Positions 34,588 to 44,205 of a stretch of 64,000 nucleotides of DNA are shown here, in pieces (the stretch's first letter is position 1; each line of letters opens with the position of its first letter). The notes beneath the pieces were generated by a model, which saw nothing but the letters and a program-made list of their open reading frames with translations, was not told the origin of the DNA and did not search any database. The translations under genes and the position numbers were made by a program. The stretch comes from Mucilaginibacter sp. SMC90 (lineage in GTDB: Bacteria > Bacteroidota > Bacteroidia > Sphingobacteriales > Sphingobacteriaceae): positions 930,001 through 994,000 of the forward strand of contig NZ_CP094527.1 of assembly GCF_022811725.1 (NCBI RefSeq), read 5' to 3'.

Positions 34588-35460
34588 TTATTTACCAGTC
34601 TTTTTATCCAGGAACTGCCTTATGGTTGCGGCTATTTCGTTACCGTGGCTTTCCAAAGCAAAGTGGCCTGCATCATATAAATGATATTCAAGGTTTTTTA
34701 CGTCTTTTTTAAAGGCCTCGGCACCGGCTACCGGGAAGATATAATCGTTTTTACCATACACGATCAGCATTTCGGGGTTTTGTGTGCGCAGATATTCCTG
34801 CCATTTAGGATATAAATCGACATTGGTGCGGTAATCATAAAAAAGATCAAGCTGAATTTGTCCGTTTTCGGGTCTTTCGAGGTGACGGAGATCTATTTCC
34901 CAGTTATCAGGACTGATCAGGCTTGTATCGGCTACGCCATGAGTATATTGCCATTTGAGGCCATTAGCATCATGAAAAGTTCTTAAAGTGGCTTCGGCAG
35001 TTTTGTCGTTATGATCTTTCCAGTAAGCTTTGATAGGGTCCCAGAATGTTTCCAGGCCTTCGTCATAAGCACAGCCATTTTGAACAATGAGGGTTTCCAC
35101 ATGTTCGGGATTGGCCGAAGCTATACGCCAGCCAACAGGTGCGCCATAATCCATCAGGTATAAGCTATATTTAGTGATCTGAAGCTGGCTTAAAAGCTCG
35201 GTCACAATTGCGGCATAGTTTTCAAATGTATAAGCAAATTCTGCAATTGGAGGCTGTTCACTTCTTCCGTAACCGGGATAATCAGGTGCGATCAGGTGAT
35301 ATTTGTCAGACAGGTCGCTGATGAGGTTCCGGTACATGTGCGATGAGCTTGGATAGCCATGCAGTAGCACTAAAACAGGTGCATCTTTTGGGCCTGCTTC
35401 GCGATAAAAAATGTTCACGCCATTGATATTAATGAAGTGATGTTGTGTTTGATTTTTCAT
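34588..35460 (-). CDS. Alpha/beta hydrolase, haloalkane dehalogenase/epoxide hydrolase-like
   Basis: A 290-residue alpha/beta hydrolase. HGYPSSSHMYR is the oxyanion loop. The nucleophile elbow is LMDYGAPVG, so the nucleophile is Asp, as in haloalkane dehalogenases and epoxide hydrolases, not Ser. The acid is in YGKNDYIFP and the His in AGHFALES. An ideal TetR-type palindrome (35500-35517) stands 40 bases upstream of the start, and the divergent or neighbouring TetR gene lies just beyond. It is thus probably induced by a compound it degrades. The substrate is unknown. Confidence 0.85.
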   Translation of the reverse strand: MKNQTQHHFININGVNIFYREAGPKDAPVLVLLHGYPSSSHMYRNLISDLSDKYHLIAPDYPGYGRSEQPPIAEFAYTFENYAAIVTELLSQLQITKYSLYLMDYGAPVGWRIASANPEHVETLIVQNGCAYDEGLETFWDPIKAYWKDHNDKTAEATLRTFHDANGLKWQYTHGVADTSLISPDNWEIDLRHLERPENGQIQLDLFYDYRTNVDLYPKWQEYLRTQNPEMLIVYGKNDYIFPVAGAEAFKKDVKNLEYHLYDAGHFALESHGNEIAATIRQFLDKKTGK

Positions 35461-35499
35461 GATGTTTAATTTTAAAGTAATTGTTTGAAAATTGATTTA

Positions 35500-35517
35500 T
35501 TACCGAACGTTCGGTAA
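35500..35517. promoter_or_regulatory. TetR-type operator
   Basis: TTACCGAACGTTCGGTAA is a perfect 18-bp palindrome in the promoter region of the alpha/beta hydrolase gene. A near copy lies upstream of the TetR gene at 36202-36217. Confidence 0.75.
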
Positions 35518-35590
35518 ATTATAGTGATGTAAAAATGATTCTCTTTATTTAGCTGCTGCCAAGAGCGCTTACTGCCCAAGCGTATTTAAA

Positions 35591-36151
35591 TTATGTTGTT
35601 AATAATTGTTGGATCTTTTCAAGGCTATTTTTAAAATAATTGTTATCGCCGGTAGCCCCGGTTAGCACAAGTGAACCCTGAATTGTTTGATTGATGAGCT
35701 TTGCATTTTGCTTTGCCCTATCAGGCGATATGCCCATATCAACGGCTACATCGGCAAATCCATCGGCAAGCAGGTTAAAGCAATTAGTAACCCCGGTTTT
35801 AAAGGCAGAGGCATCTGTACCTACAGAAAGTGTGCGAAGCAGGCAATTATTAGCGCCGCCGTTATACAACTCATCAACAGAGGCTATCATTTTTTTCAAC
35901 CTTGCTGCTGCCGGTATGTTTTTATTTGCCGATTCTGCTACTATGTGCTGCAGTATCCATTGTTCCACAATTTCAAGGGCATGTTTTGCCATTTCCTTTT
36001 TGCCATTAGGGAACCGGTGATACAAACTGGCCTTTTTTAAACCGGTAGCTTTTGCCAGGGCCTCCATCGATGCGCCGTCGTAACCTAACTCGCTGAAGGT
36101 TTCAAATAGCTTCAGGTCTACATTTTCGGGGTTAACTTTTTGAGTGCGCAT
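35591..36151 (-). CDS. TetR/AcrR family regulator
   Basis: A 186-residue regulator. The N-terminal helix-turn-helix is FETFSELGYDGASMEALAKA followed by TGLKKASLYHRFPNGKKEM. The C-terminal part is the helical ligand domain. It lies upstream of the hydrolase on the same strand with a gap of about 130 bases, and copies of one palindrome stand before both genes. This shows that it very probably represses both itself and the hydrolase. Confidence 0.9.
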   Translation of the reverse strand: MRTQKVNPENVDLKLFETFSELGYDGASMEALAKATGLKKASLYHRFPNGKKEMAKHALEIVEQWILQHIVAESANKNIPAAARLKKMIASVDELYNGGANNCLLRTLSVGTDASAFKTGVTNCFNLLADGFADVAVDMGISPDRAKQNAKLINQTIQGSLVLTGATGDNNYFKNSLEKIQQLLTT

Positions 36152-36195
36152 GTTTGTGGATTTATTTGTACCTGTATTCGTTTCTAATTATGATT

Positions 36196-36217
36196 CAAAT
36201 ATACCGAACGTTTGGTA
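36196..36217 (-). promoter_or_regulatory. TetR gene promoter with overlapping operator
   Basis: On the minus strand the -7 box TATATTTG (36196-36203) is exact. The palindrome TACCGAACGTTTGGTA (36202-36217) has one pair of mismatched bases, differs by one base from the operator at 35500-35517, and overlaps the -7 box by two bases. Bound protein would block the promoter. Confidence 0.7.
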
Positions 36218-36441
36218 AAATAAAAACATTTATTGAATTATCCCTGAATTATGCCACAGGATCGGTAAAAAATACCACTAACGCGATAGGCTCCTTCAAA
36301 AAAGGGCTCGTAATAGCTGCGACTATTGACAGCAATAAATTCCTCATCCAAATCTGCCCGCAATAGCTTATATTAGTTTAAGTTTTAATAACCAATTAAT
36401 TATACCTCCCGGTTCCCTGTTTATCATTTAAAAAGCCGCAA

Positions 36442-38154
36442 ATGAAAAAGGTATCGTTGTTATTCGTATTTCCTGTGATCCTGTTCGCTACGTATTTGTT
36501 TGCTTTTCAGGGTAAAAAGGCGGGAGGGCAGGGTAATTTGAGGGCTGCCTCTCCGGTAATGTGCGGATCAGGTATACCAGGCGACCTGGATACAGCGGGA
36601 AGCGGCAAATTTATACAACGCTTACCCGGCTGGGGGCATCACAGCTATGCTATAACTGCCCATAACGATAGTGCACGGTTTTATTTTAACCAGGGCTTAA
36701 CCATGTACTACAGCTACCATATGAAGGAGGCATTTGCTTCATTCAAAGAAGCGTCGCGCTTTGATCCTTCGGCTGCTATGGCATGGTGGGGGCAGGCTTT
36801 AAGCCTTGGCCCTTATTATAACGCCGGTGGTCCTTATGTGGCACCTTCCGGTTTGCCCGCTGTTTTAAAACAAATGAATGCAGCGGTGGCAGATGCTCCC
36901 GAAAAGGAAAAGGCAATGGTGGCGGCGATGAACCTGCGCTATCCGCAGGGCGGCACCAACTCAAGTAACAACGAGGCTTATGCGCGAGGTATGAAAAAGC
37001 TTATGCAGCTCTATTCAACCGATGCCGATCTTAAAATGTTATACATTGATGCCGTGATGCTCATTCATCCCTGGGATTTTTGGGCCCCGGACGGCACCGA
37101 TAAACCGTGGACTGCCGAACTGGTTGCGCTGTGTAAAAGTGTTTTGGATGCCAATCCTGACCACCCTGCGGCGCTGCATTATTATATCCACCTAACGGAG
37201 GCTTCACGTAATCCCGGCGCTGCACTGGCCAATGCGGGCGCATTAAAAAAACTGTTTCCCGGTATTGGGCATATGGTACATATGTCAAGCCATGTTTATC
37301 AGCGCACCGGTTTATATTTTCAGGGCGTGGATGCCAACGAAAAAGCGGCTAAATGCATTTTAACCTATGCGGGTATGTCAAAAAATTTAGGGCTTACCAA
37401 AATCAACTCGCACTTTTATGCTGTAGAAACGCTTTGCGCCTTTAATGGAGCCATGTACCAGCGGGGGATAGAAGCCGCGCAGCGTTGCCGCAATGCTGTA
37501 AAACCCTCGGCGGGGGATACTTATTCGCAATACCTGTATATGATGCCCGTGCTTACCATGGTGCGGCTTGGCAAATGGCACGAACTGCTTAAAGATAGCA
37601 TCGGCCCCAATCCCGAATGGGCTTATGCACGGGTACTGCACCATTTTGCCCGGGGATTGGCTTTTTTGTATACAGGCGGGCAGGACTCGGCTGTTGCCCA
37701 GCTTGCTTTGCTGCGTTCAAGGCTTGATGATGCCCCTTTAAAACAGCGGCATATTCCGTTTAATACCGCATTGGAGGGTGCAACCGTAGCCGAAAATATA
37801 TTGAATGGAGCTATTTTGTTAAACCGTAATAAATTTGACGATGGTATGGCTGCTTTTAAAAAGGCAGTGGAGGTTGAGGACAATATGATTTACGCCGAAC
37901 CAACCGAATGGCCTATCCCGGCGCGGCAGTTCATGGGCGCTTACCTGCTTAAAACAGACTATAACCCACAGGCCGAAACCGTTTACCGCGAAGACCTGGA
38001 ACGTAACCCCGGCAACGGCTGGTCAATGCTGGGAATGTATCAAAGTTTAAAAGCTCAAAACCATACCGAAAAGCTTCCATATTACAAGGCGGGCTTCACG
38101 CGTTCGTTTTCACATGCCGATGAAGTGCCCACAAGTTCGGTGGTTACTAATTGA
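36442..38154 (+). CDS. Tetratricopeptide-repeat exported protein
   Basis: A 570-residue protein with a signal peptide or anchor (residues 1-22). It carries TPR-like helical pairs, such as ARFYFNQGLTMYYSYHMKEA with AFASFKEASRFDPSAAMAWW, and later repeats like GMAAFKKAVEVED and YREDLERNPGNGWSMLG. The WGHHSYAITAH phrase and many conserved Trp, Tyr and His resemble a widespread TPR group of soil bacteria. That group has no known function to me. It is a single gene with no clear neighbour. Confidence 0.75.
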   Translation: MKKVSLLFVFPVILFATYLFAFQGKKAGGQGNLRAASPVMCGSGIPGDLDTAGSGKFIQRLPGWGHHSYAITAHNDSARFYFNQGLTMYYSYHMKEAFASFKEASRFDPSAAMAWWGQALSLGPYYNAGGPYVAPSGLPAVLKQMNAAVADAPEKEKAMVAAMNLRYPQGGTNSSNNEAYARGMKKLMQLYSTDADLKMLYIDAVMLIHPWDFWAPDGTDKPWTAELVALCKSVLDANPDHPAALHYYIHLTEASRNPGAALANAGALKKLFPGIGHMVHMSSHVYQRTGLYFQGVDANEKAAKCILTYAGMSKNLGLTKINSHFYAVETLCAFNGAMYQRGIEAAQRCRNAVKPSAGDTYSQYLYMMPVLTMVRLGKWHELLKDSIGPNPEWAYARVLHHFARGLAFLYTGGQDSAVAQLALLRSRLDDAPLKQRHIPFNTALEGATVAENILNGAILLNRNKFDDGMAAFKKAVEVEDNMIYAEPTEWPIPARQFMGAYLLKTDYNPQAETVYREDLERNPGNGWSMLGMYQSLKAQNHTEKLPYYKAGFTRSFSHADEVPTSSVVTN

Positions 38155-38252
38155 AAATGCTGCCGCAGACGGGCCGCTGTTTCGCATCTTAATATCAGTA
38201 ACATAAAATAATTGGTGCAGGATAAGCCGCCGGTAAACAGAAAGGGGGAGAG

Positions 38253-39080
38253 TCAGTGTCCTTCAGTAACAGGTAAAGTTTTAATTACCTCCAGTTTTGC
38301 TTTTCCCATCCATGCCGCTACTTCCGAAAACGAGCTCCAGTATGAGCCCAGGATCTGCCCTGTACCGGCAAGTACAAACAAATCTACCACGGCGGCCTGG
38401 ATACCGGCAACCGTTTGGCGGCTCAGGTCTTTAGGCGGGCTTATGATCTTATCGCCAAAGGTTAGTTTAAGCTCAAGCTCAACGTTAACATCGTCTGTTG
38501 CAAGGAAAAAGCGGGTGGTTTCATCGGCTGCAAGGAGCTCCCTCATTCGTTCGGTAAACAGTTCCAGCGGGCTGTTAGTAATTGCTATCGCGTTATCTGT
38601 GCGTCTTACCTGTACGCCAACGGCCATTGGGCCAAGCACATTTAACAGCTCCTTAATTTTGAGGCCGAGCGTAGTAATCGGTTTAAAAAGCCCGAACTCT
38701 TCAGTACTATCGGTAAAACGCTGGCAGGTTTTTATGTAGATGCGTTTATGACAGCGCACCGTTTCATAAACATCTATAAGCTGGTAATCCTCGTCGGTGA
38801 TACAAATATCAACTCCTGCAATCAGGTTTTTAAGTTTGGCCTTAAACCGGGCTTTACTATCGGGCTGATTGGTACGCGTTATAAAATCAAACGTCCGCTT
38901 TTTAGGGATGATGGTAAAATCGGCAATTGGCTCAAGGAGCAGGTGATAGGGGCAATTAAGCTCGTGTGTTTCGTTCCAAACCACGCACAGTTCAGTGTTA
39001 AGCTTACGTTTAAGCCAGATGCCGTTGGCAATAACCCGTAGCCTGTTGGCCAATCCGCCCTGTGGTTCTAAATAGATCAT
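38253..39080 (-). CDS. NodZ/FUT8-like glycosyltransferase (GDP-fucose type fold)
   Basis: A 275-residue protein. It starts with EPQGGLANRLRVIANG, the GLANR loop of the fucosyltransferase superfamily. A VGVQVRRTDN segment at about 154 matches the donor-binding H/V-x-R-R-x-D motif of NodZ and FUT8. This suggests transfer of fucose or a similar sugar to a glycan. The protein is shorter than NodZ. No capsule or O-antigen genes surround it, so the acceptor is unknown. It is divergent from the ribosomal operon. Confidence 0.65.
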   Translation of the reverse strand: MIYLEPQGGLANRLRVIANGIWLKRKLNTELCVVWNETHELNCPYHLLLEPIADFTIIPKKRTFDFITRTNQPDSKARFKAKLKNLIAGVDICITDEDYQLIDVYETVRCHKRIYIKTCQRFTDSTEEFGLFKPITTLGLKIKELLNVLGPMAVGVQVRRTDNAIAITNSPLELFTERMRELLAADETTRFFLATDDVNVELELKLTFGDKIISPPKDLSRQTVAGIQAAVVDLFVLAGTGQILGSYWSSFSEVAAWMGKAKLEVIKTLPVTEGH

Positions 39081-39539
39081 ACCCTTTTATCGGGTATAAG
39101 TATAGGGAATAATTAGTGCAGGAGAAAGGACTAAATTAAGTATATGTGGATGATTACTAAATGAAAGAAAGTAAAATACACCATATATGATGCTAATTGC
39201 GTGCCACAGACCGTAAAATCAGGGAATTTGCCTGTACCCCGGTTGCCGGTTTAAAACCAGCTCATTTTCTGCACTTTTGGGGCTCGGGCATGTTACGGGC
39301 CTTCGTTATCATCGCAGGCAATGATCTGAACAATTATTGCCCTGATTTCTGTTAAACTTTTTAAAAATTTCTTCAGCATGTCATCAGTTTTACGCCGCTA
39401 ATCAGGCAGTGGTCGGTATGATGCCGCAAAACAGCTCCAAAAAGTCAAAAAATCAAACCGGCTAATGCTTAGCCAAATACCTTTCAAACATATGTTAAAA
39501 CCCGGACGCAAAAATTATAAAAAAATAACTTACTAACTA
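39081..39539. other. Intergenic region upstream of the ribosomal operon
   Basis: No gene is seen in these 459 bases. In particular there is no rpsJ reading frame, which usually stands directly before rplC. No clear promoter for the glycosyltransferase was found. Confidence 0.5.
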
Positions 39540-39570
39540 TTTGATAATTAATACAAAGTTTCTATCTTTG
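39540..39570 (+). promoter_or_regulatory. Promoter of the rplC ribosomal operon
   Basis: TTTG (39540-39543), a 19-base spacer and TATCTTTG (39563-39570) match the Bacteroidota -33/-7 consensus exactly. The start is expected near 39577, about 68 bases before the rplC ATG. Confidence 0.8.
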
Positions 39571-39576
39571 CCGTCC

Positions 39577-39644
39577 CTTTCGGGGGAGAAATATGCCTTG
39601 AACGAAGCCCTACTGCTTCGATGGGCACAAAAACAATTAAAAAA
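39577..39644 (+). promoter_or_regulatory. Structured leader of the rplC operon
   Basis: Two small hairpins are visible: CCC with GGG around TTTCG (39575-39585), and CGAAGC (39603-39608) with GCTTCG (39615-39620) enclosed by TGCC and GGCA. This could be an autoregulatory leader for a ribosomal protein of the operon. Confidence 0.35.
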
Positions 39645-40262
39645 ATGTCAGGAATTATTGGTAAAAAAGTAGGAATGACCAGCATTTTCGACGAGACAGG
39701 GAAGAACATTCCTTGTACGGTAATCGAAGCTGGCCCTTGCGTAGTAACACAAGTTAGGTCTGTGGAAACAGACGGATACGCTGCTGTTCAGTTAGCGTAT
39801 GGCGACAAAAAGGAAAAAAACACTTCTGCCCCTTTAAAAGGACACTTCCAGAAAGCCAACACCGCTCCAAAGCGTAAATTGGTTGAATTCAAAACTTTCG
39901 AAGATCAAAAATCATTAGGCGACACCGTTACTGTCGAGATTTTTGCTGCGGGAGATTTTGTTGATGTGGTAGGTACCTCAAAAGGTAAGGGTTTTCAGGG
40001 TGTGGTAAAACGTCACGGTTTTGGCGGTGTGGGTATGCAAACTCACGGTCAGCACAACCGTTTACGTGCGCCAGGTTCTTTGGGTGCGTCATCATGGCCA
40101 TCACGTGTATTTAAAGGTATGCGCATGGCAGGTCAAACCGGAAACGCCCGTGTTAAAGTACAAAACCTTGAAGTAGTTAAGGTTTTCGCGGAGCAGAATC
40201 TGTTAGTAGTTAAAGGTTCCATCCCCGGAGCTAAGGGTTCATTCGTAATAGTGGATAAATAA
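39645..40262 (+). CDS. rplC: Ribosomal protein L3
   Basis: A 205-residue protein of the usual length. [14 protein letters not shown] opens the protein and [17 protein letters not shown] is the long loop that reaches the peptidyl-transferase centre. The Gln methylated by PrmB in other bacteria corresponds to the one in this HGQ. The ATG at 39645 is preferred over one at 39621, which would add eight residues unlike any L3. It is the first gene of the operon, right after the leader, and rpsJ is absent before it. Confidence 0.97.
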   Translation: MSGIIGKKVGMTSIFDETGKNIPCTVIEAGPCVVTQVRSVETDGYAAVQLAYGDKKEKNTSAPLKGHFQKANTAPKRKLVEFKTFEDQKSLGDTVTVEIFAAGDFVDVVGTSKGKGFQGVVKRHGFGGVGMQTHGQHNRLRAPGSLGASSWPSRVFKGMRMAGQTGNARVKVQNLEVVKVFAEQNLLVVKGSIPGAKGSFVIVDK

Positions 40263-40263
40263 G

Positions 40264-40896
40264 ATGGAAGTTAACGTATTAAACGTATCAGGTAAAGAAA
40301 CAGGTGCCAAGGTGCAGCTTCCTGAGTCGGTTTTCGGTATTGAGCCAAATGATCACGCTATCTATCTTGATGTTAAGCAATTTCTTGCTAATCAGCGTCA
40401 GGGTACACACAAATCAAAACAGCGTAATGAAATTGCAGGTTCAACCCGCAAATTATACAAACAAAAAGGTACAGGCGGTGCCCGTGCCGGTGGTATCAAA
40501 TCACCATTGTTTAATGGTGGTGGCCGTGTATTCGGTCCGCAACCGCGCGATTATAGCTTTAAATTAAACAAAAAGCTTAAATCACTGGCCCGTAAATCAG
40601 CTTTATCATACAAAGCAAAAGATAACAATATTTTAGTGTTAGAGGATTTTAGCTTTGATAGCATCAAAACTAAAAACTACATTAAACTGGAGGCCGATCT
40701 GAATGTTACTAATGAAAAAACATTATTAGTAGTAGCAGCTGCCGAAAATAACAATGTGTATTTATCAAGCAGGAACCTGAAAAAAAGCAAAGTAATTTCA
40801 GTTGAGCAGCTTAACACATATGATGTGTTAAACGCAGGCAAGCTGTTGCTTACTACAGGTGCTGTTAAAACTTTGGAGGAAGCATTAGCTAAGTAA
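40264..40896 (+). CDS. rplD: Ribosomal protein L4
   Basis: A 210-residue protein. The conserved loop [20 protein letters not shown] lines the exit tunnel near the macrolide site. The ATG starts one base after the rplC stop. In other bacteria L4 also controls its own operon by binding the leader. Confidence 0.97.
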   Translation: MEVNVLNVSGKETGAKVQLPESVFGIEPNDHAIYLDVKQFLANQRQGTHKSKQRNEIAGSTRKLYKQKGTGGARAGGIKSPLFNGGGRVFGPQPRDYSFKLNKKLKSLARKSALSYKAKDNNILVLEDFSFDSIKTKNYIKLEADLNVTNEKTLLVVAAAENNNVYLSSRNLKKSKVISVEQLNTYDVLNAGKLLLTTGAVKTLEEALAK

Positions 40897-40898
40897 TT

Positions 40899-41189
40899 AT
40901 GGAAATTTTAAAACAACCCCTACTTACTGAAAAAGTTACTCAGTTAACTGAAAAGCTTAACCGTTATGCTTTCAAAGTTGATCACAGGGCTAACAAAATT
41001 CAGATCAAAAATGCCATTGAGGCAATGTATGGTGTAAATATCACTGCGGTGAACACCATGAAATACGTCGGTAAACTAAAAACCCGCAATACTAAGGCTG
41101 GTGCCGTTCAAGGCCGCTCAGCTACTTACAAGAAAGCGATCGTTACGTTGAAGGACGGAGAAGTAATTGATTTTTACAGCAATATATAA
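40899..41189 (+). CDS. rplW: Ribosomal protein L23
   Basis: A 96-residue protein of normal length, with [11 protein letters not shown] at the front and the loop [17 protein letters not shown]. It sits at the tunnel exit, where trigger factor and SRP dock. It starts two bases past the rplD stop. Confidence 0.96.
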   Translation: MEILKQPLLTEKVTQLTEKLNRYAFKVDHRANKIQIKNAIEAMYGVNITAVNTMKYVGKLKTRNTKAGAVQGRSATYKKAIVTLKDGEVIDFYSNI

Positions 41190-41197
41190 TTATAGAG

Positions 41198-42025
41198 ATG
41201 GCAGTAAAGAGATTTAAACCGGTTACCCCGGGTACCCGCTTCAGAGTTGATGTATCTAACTCAGATATCACAACAAACGTACCTGAAAAGTCGTTGGTTG
41301 TAGCAGCCAACACAAGATCGGGCGGTCGTAACAATAGCGGTAAAATGACTATGCGCTACTTAGGTGGTGGTCATAAACAAGCATACAGGTTGATTGATTT
41401 CAAACGTAATAAATTTGACATCCCGGCAAAAGTTGCAACTATCGAGTATGATCCTAACCGTTCTGCACGTATAGCCCTGCTACACTTTGCAGATGGTGAA
41501 AAAAGGTACATGATTGCTCCGGAAGGCTTAACCGTTGGTACAATAGTAACAGCAGGTGAAACAGCAGCTCCGGAAGTTGGTAACACTTTACCATTAAAGA
41601 ACATTCCACTTGGTTCAATCATCCATAACATTGAGTTAAACCCTGGTCAGGGTGGTGTAATTGCCCGCAGCGCAGGTACTTACGCTCAATTATCAGCACG
41701 TGATGGTAAATATGCCATCATCAAATTGCCTTCAGGCGAAACACGTATGATCTTGTCAACTTGTTTGGCAACTATCGGTACCGTTTCAAATGGCGAAAGA
41801 GCAAACGCGGTGTTAGGTAAAGCAGGTCGTAACCGTTGGTTAGGCCGCAGGCCAAGGGTACGTGGTGTAGCTATGAACCCGGTAGATCACCCTATGGGTG
41901 GTGGTGAAGGCCGTGCCTCAGGTGGTCACCCACGTTCACGTAAAGGTTTATTGGCTAAAGGCTATAAAACCCGTGACAAGAAGAAAACATCGGATCGTTA
42001 CATCATTGAAAGAAGGAAGAAATAA
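41198..42025 (+). CDS. rplB: Ribosomal protein L2
   Basis: A 275-residue protein. The [19 protein letters not shown] segment holds the His (in DHP) linked to peptidyl transferase function; the second His of E. coli is Met here, as in many bacteria. The C-terminus is Lys/Arg-rich. The stop overlaps the next ATG by one base (TAATG). Confidence 0.97.
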   Translation: MAVKRFKPVTPGTRFRVDVSNSDITTNVPEKSLVVAANTRSGGRNNSGKMTMRYLGGGHKQAYRLIDFKRNKFDIPAKVATIEYDPNRSARIALLHFADGEKRYMIAPEGLTVGTIVTAGETAAPEVGNTLPLKNIPLGSIIHNIELNPGQGGVIARSAGTYAQLSARDGKYAIIKLPSGETRMILSTCLATIGTVSNGERANAVLGKAGRNRWLGRRPRVRGVAMNPVDHPMGGGEGRASGGHPRSRKGLLAKGYKTRDKKKTSDRYIIERRKK

Positions 42026-42291
42026 TGGCTCGTTCAATAAAAAAAGGACCTTACATCGATCATAACTTAGACAAAAAAGTTATGGTGCTGAATGATGCAA
42101 ATAAAAAATCAGTTGTAAAAACATGGTCACGTCGTTCCATGATCTCTCCTGATTTCGTTGGTCATACATTCGCTGTACACAACGGTAACAAGTTTATCCC
42201 TGTGTACGTAACAGAAAACATGGTTGGTCACAAGCTGGGAGAGTTTGCACCAACCCGTACATTCCGCGGACACGCAGAAAAGAAAAAATAA
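42025..42291 (+). CDS. rpsS: Ribosomal protein S19
   Basis: An 88-residue protein with [11 protein letters not shown], the [16 protein letters not shown] middle and [15 protein letters not shown] near the end, all standard. It overlaps rplB by one base and so is translationally coupled. Confidence 0.97.
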   Translation: MARSIKKGPYIDHNLDKKVMVLNDANKKSVVKTWSRRSMISPDFVGHTFAVHNGNKFIPVYVTENMVGHKLGEFAPTRTFRGHAEKKK

Positions 42292-42297
42292 CAGGCA

Positions 42298-42726
42298 ATG
42301 GAAGCAACAACAAAAATTAAAAAGTCTGTACTGATCAGGCAACAAAAAGAAGCTGCGAAAGCTCTTGTAGGCGGCGCTTCTGTTGCTAAGTTACAAGACT
42401 GTCCAACTTCACCACGCAAAATGCGTTTGGTGGTTGACTTGATCCGCGGTGAAAACGTTGAGAAAGCGTTATACATATTGAAATTTACTAACAAAGAAGC
42501 TGCTATTCGTGTAGAGAAACTTTTGTTATCAGCCATCAAAAACTGGGAAGCAAAAAACGAAGGCAAACGTGTTGAAGACAGCAACCTTTTTGTTAAGGAA
42601 GTATCTGTAGGCGGTGGCCGTCAGTTAAAAAGATTACGCCCTGCTCCGCAAGGAAGAGGATACCGTATCCGTAAACGCTCAAACCACGTAACACTTGTTG
42701 TGGATAGTAAAAACGATAACAATTAA
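42298..42726 (+). CDS. rplV: Ribosomal protein L22
   Basis: A 142-residue protein, longer than the 110 of E. coli because of an N-terminal extension. The core begins near [17 protein letters not shown], and the C-terminal [17 protein letters not shown] is the loop lining the exit tunnel. It lies 6 bases after rpsS. Confidence 0.96.
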   Translation: MEATTKIKKSVLIRQQKEAAKALVGGASVAKLQDCPTSPRKMRLVVDLIRGENVEKALYILKFTNKEAAIRVEKLLLSAIKNWEAKNEGKRVEDSNLFVKEVSVGGGRQLKRLRPAPQGRGYRIRKRSNHVTLVVDSKNDNN

Positions 42727-42732
42727 TTTGAA

Positions 42733-43605
42733 ATGGGACAGAAAGCACATCCAATAGGTAACAGGTTAGGAATCATCAGAGGTTGGGATTCTAACTGGTT
42801 CGGTGGTAACAACTACTCCGACAAATTAGTTGAAGACGAAAAGATCCGCAAATACCTTTCAGCTCGTATTGCTAAAGGTGGTGTATCAAAAGTAGTTATT
42901 GAGCGTACTTTAAAACGCATTACCGTAACTATCCACACTGCCCGTCCGGGTATTGTGATCGGTAAAGGCGGTCAGGAAGTTGATAAGATCAAAGAAGAGT
43001 TGAAAAAACTTACTAAAAAGGAAGTTCAGATCAACATTTTTGAGATCAAACGCCCTGAGCTTGATGCACAATTAGTAGCAGAAGGCATTGCAAAACAATT
43101 AGAAGCACGTATCTCTTTCCGTCGTGCCATGAAAACCACAATCGCAGCAACCATGCGTATGGGTGCCGAAGGTATCAAGGTAATGACTTCAGGCCGTTTA
43201 GGCGGCGCTGAGATGGCACGTAGCGAGCAATATAAAGAAGGCAGGATTCCTTTGCACACTTTCCGTGCTGACATTGACTACGCATTAGCAGAAGCATTAA
43301 CTACCTATGGTAAAATAGGTGTTAAAGTTTGGATCTGCAAAGGCGAAGTTTATGGCAAACGCGATCTTTCTCCAAACATTGGCGGTACCAGCAGCGCAAG
43401 CGGCAAAGGTGGCAGGCCAGAAGGCGGTGCACCAGGCTTTGGTGGCCGTGGTAATGAAAGAGGCGGCGAGCGCGGCGGTGAGCGTCGTGGCGACAGGAAA
43501 CCAGGTGGCGATCGTCGTGGCGGTGGTAACCGTCCAGGCGGACAAGGTGGAAACCGTCCGGGTGGACAAGGTGGAAACCGTCCAGGTGGCCCGGGTAAGA
43601 GATAA
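42733..43605 (+). CDS. rpsC: Ribosomal protein S3 with extended Gly/Arg-rich tail
   Basis: A 290-residue protein against 206-233 in most bacteria. The KH domain motif is [18 protein letters not shown] and RGAEM-like [10 protein letters not shown] marks the C-terminal domain. After about residue 220 a tail rich in Gly, Arg and Pro follows, with repeats of GGNRPGGQ at the end coded by a 24-bp tandem repeat (43525-43590). The tail would lie on the ribosome surface near the mRNA entry. Bacteroidota S3 proteins often have such tails, but this is long. Confidence 0.96.
   Translation: MGQKAHPIGNRLGIIRGWDSNWFGGNNYSDKLVEDEKIRKYLSARIAKGGVSKVVIERTLKRITVTIHTARPGIVIGKGGQEVDKIKEELKKLTKKEVQINIFEIKRPELDAQLVAEGIAKQLEARISFRRAMKTTIAATMRMGAEGIKVMTSGRLGGAEMARSEQYKEGRIPLHTFRADIDYALAEALTTYGKIGVKVWICKGEVYGKRDLSPNIGGTSSASGKGGRPEGGAPGFGGRGNERGGERGGERRGDRKPGGDRRGGGNRPGGQGGNRPGGQGGNRPGGPGKR
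43525..43590 (+). repeat. 24-bp tandem repeat within rpsC
   Basis: Units start at 43525, 43549 and 43573 (last one partial, 18 bases). Each codes [12 protein letters not shown] residues in the S3 tail. Copy number may vary between strains. Confidence 0.85.
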
Positions 43606-43613
43606 TTAAAGCA

Positions 43614-43759
43614 GATTTGAGATGTTAGATTTGAGATATGAGAAAACATATCTCACAGACATCTGAAACTGTAAAGTAAAAAAGATAATAACAAGATAAG
43701 AGGTTTTGATTAGAGATGCGGATGAGCAGTCTCAAATCTCAAATCTCAAATCTCAATAC
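43614..43759. repeat. Inverted arms of degenerate 7-base words (rpsC-rplP gap)
   Basis: Left heptads GATTTGA, GATGTTA, GATTTGA, GATATGA from 43614 are answered by TCAAATC (three times) and TCAATAC from 43732 to 43759. The arms can pair in the RNA. The gap is 162 bases in an operon where most genes are a few bases apart. Confidence 0.85.
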
Positions 43760-43767
43760 TTAAAAAA

Positions 43768-44190
43768 ATGCTACAGCCAAAAAGAACGAAGTTCAGAAAG
43801 ATGCAAAAAGGCAGGATGAAAGGTTTAGCCACCCGTGGTGCTGAACTTTCATTCGGATCTTTTGGTGTTAAATCACTCGAAGCGGCATGGATCACCAGCC
43901 GTCAGATCGAGGCTGCACGTATCGCTGTAACACGTTTTATGAAACGTGAAGGACAGGTTTGGATCAGGATATTCCCTGACAAACCTGTAACCAAGAAACC
44001 TGCAGAGGTACGTATGGGTAAAGGTAAAGGTGCTCCTGAATACTGGGTTGCGGTAGTACGCCCCGGAAGGATCATTTTTGAAGCCGAAGGCGTGCCTTTG
44101 GAAGTTGCTAAAGAGGCTTTACGCCTTGCAGCACAGAAATTACCAGTGCAAACTAAATTTATTGTACGTAGGGATTACGTAGAAGCATAA
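43768..44190 (+). CDS. rplP: Ribosomal protein L16
   Basis: A 140-residue protein of normal length: [19 protein letters not shown] at the front, and [20 protein letters not shown]. It sits at the A site. It begins eight bases after the word array, so its translation start is close to a possible hairpin. Confidence 0.97.
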   Translation: MLQPKRTKFRKMQKGRMKGLATRGAELSFGSFGVKSLEAAWITSRQIEAARIAVTRFMKREGQVWIRIFPDKPVTKKPAEVRMGKGKGAPEYWVAVVRPGRIIFEAEGVPLEVAKEALRLAAQKLPVQTKFIVRRDYVEA

Positions 44191-44205
44191 ATTGAGGAGT
44201 TAGTT

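Noticed and set aside
36154..36366. Open frame of 70 codons on the plus strand
   Set aside because: It covers the TetR promoter and operator and has no likely start signal or family.
39621..39644. Longer N-terminus of L3 from the ATG at 39621
   Set aside because: The extra eight residues do not match L3 proteins, and the leader hairpin ends at 39620.
43732..43759. TCAAATC repeats looking like a short CRISPR or simple tandem repeat
   Set aside because: Units are seven bases with no spacers, and the words answer an inverted arm upstream. It is the right arm of a word array.
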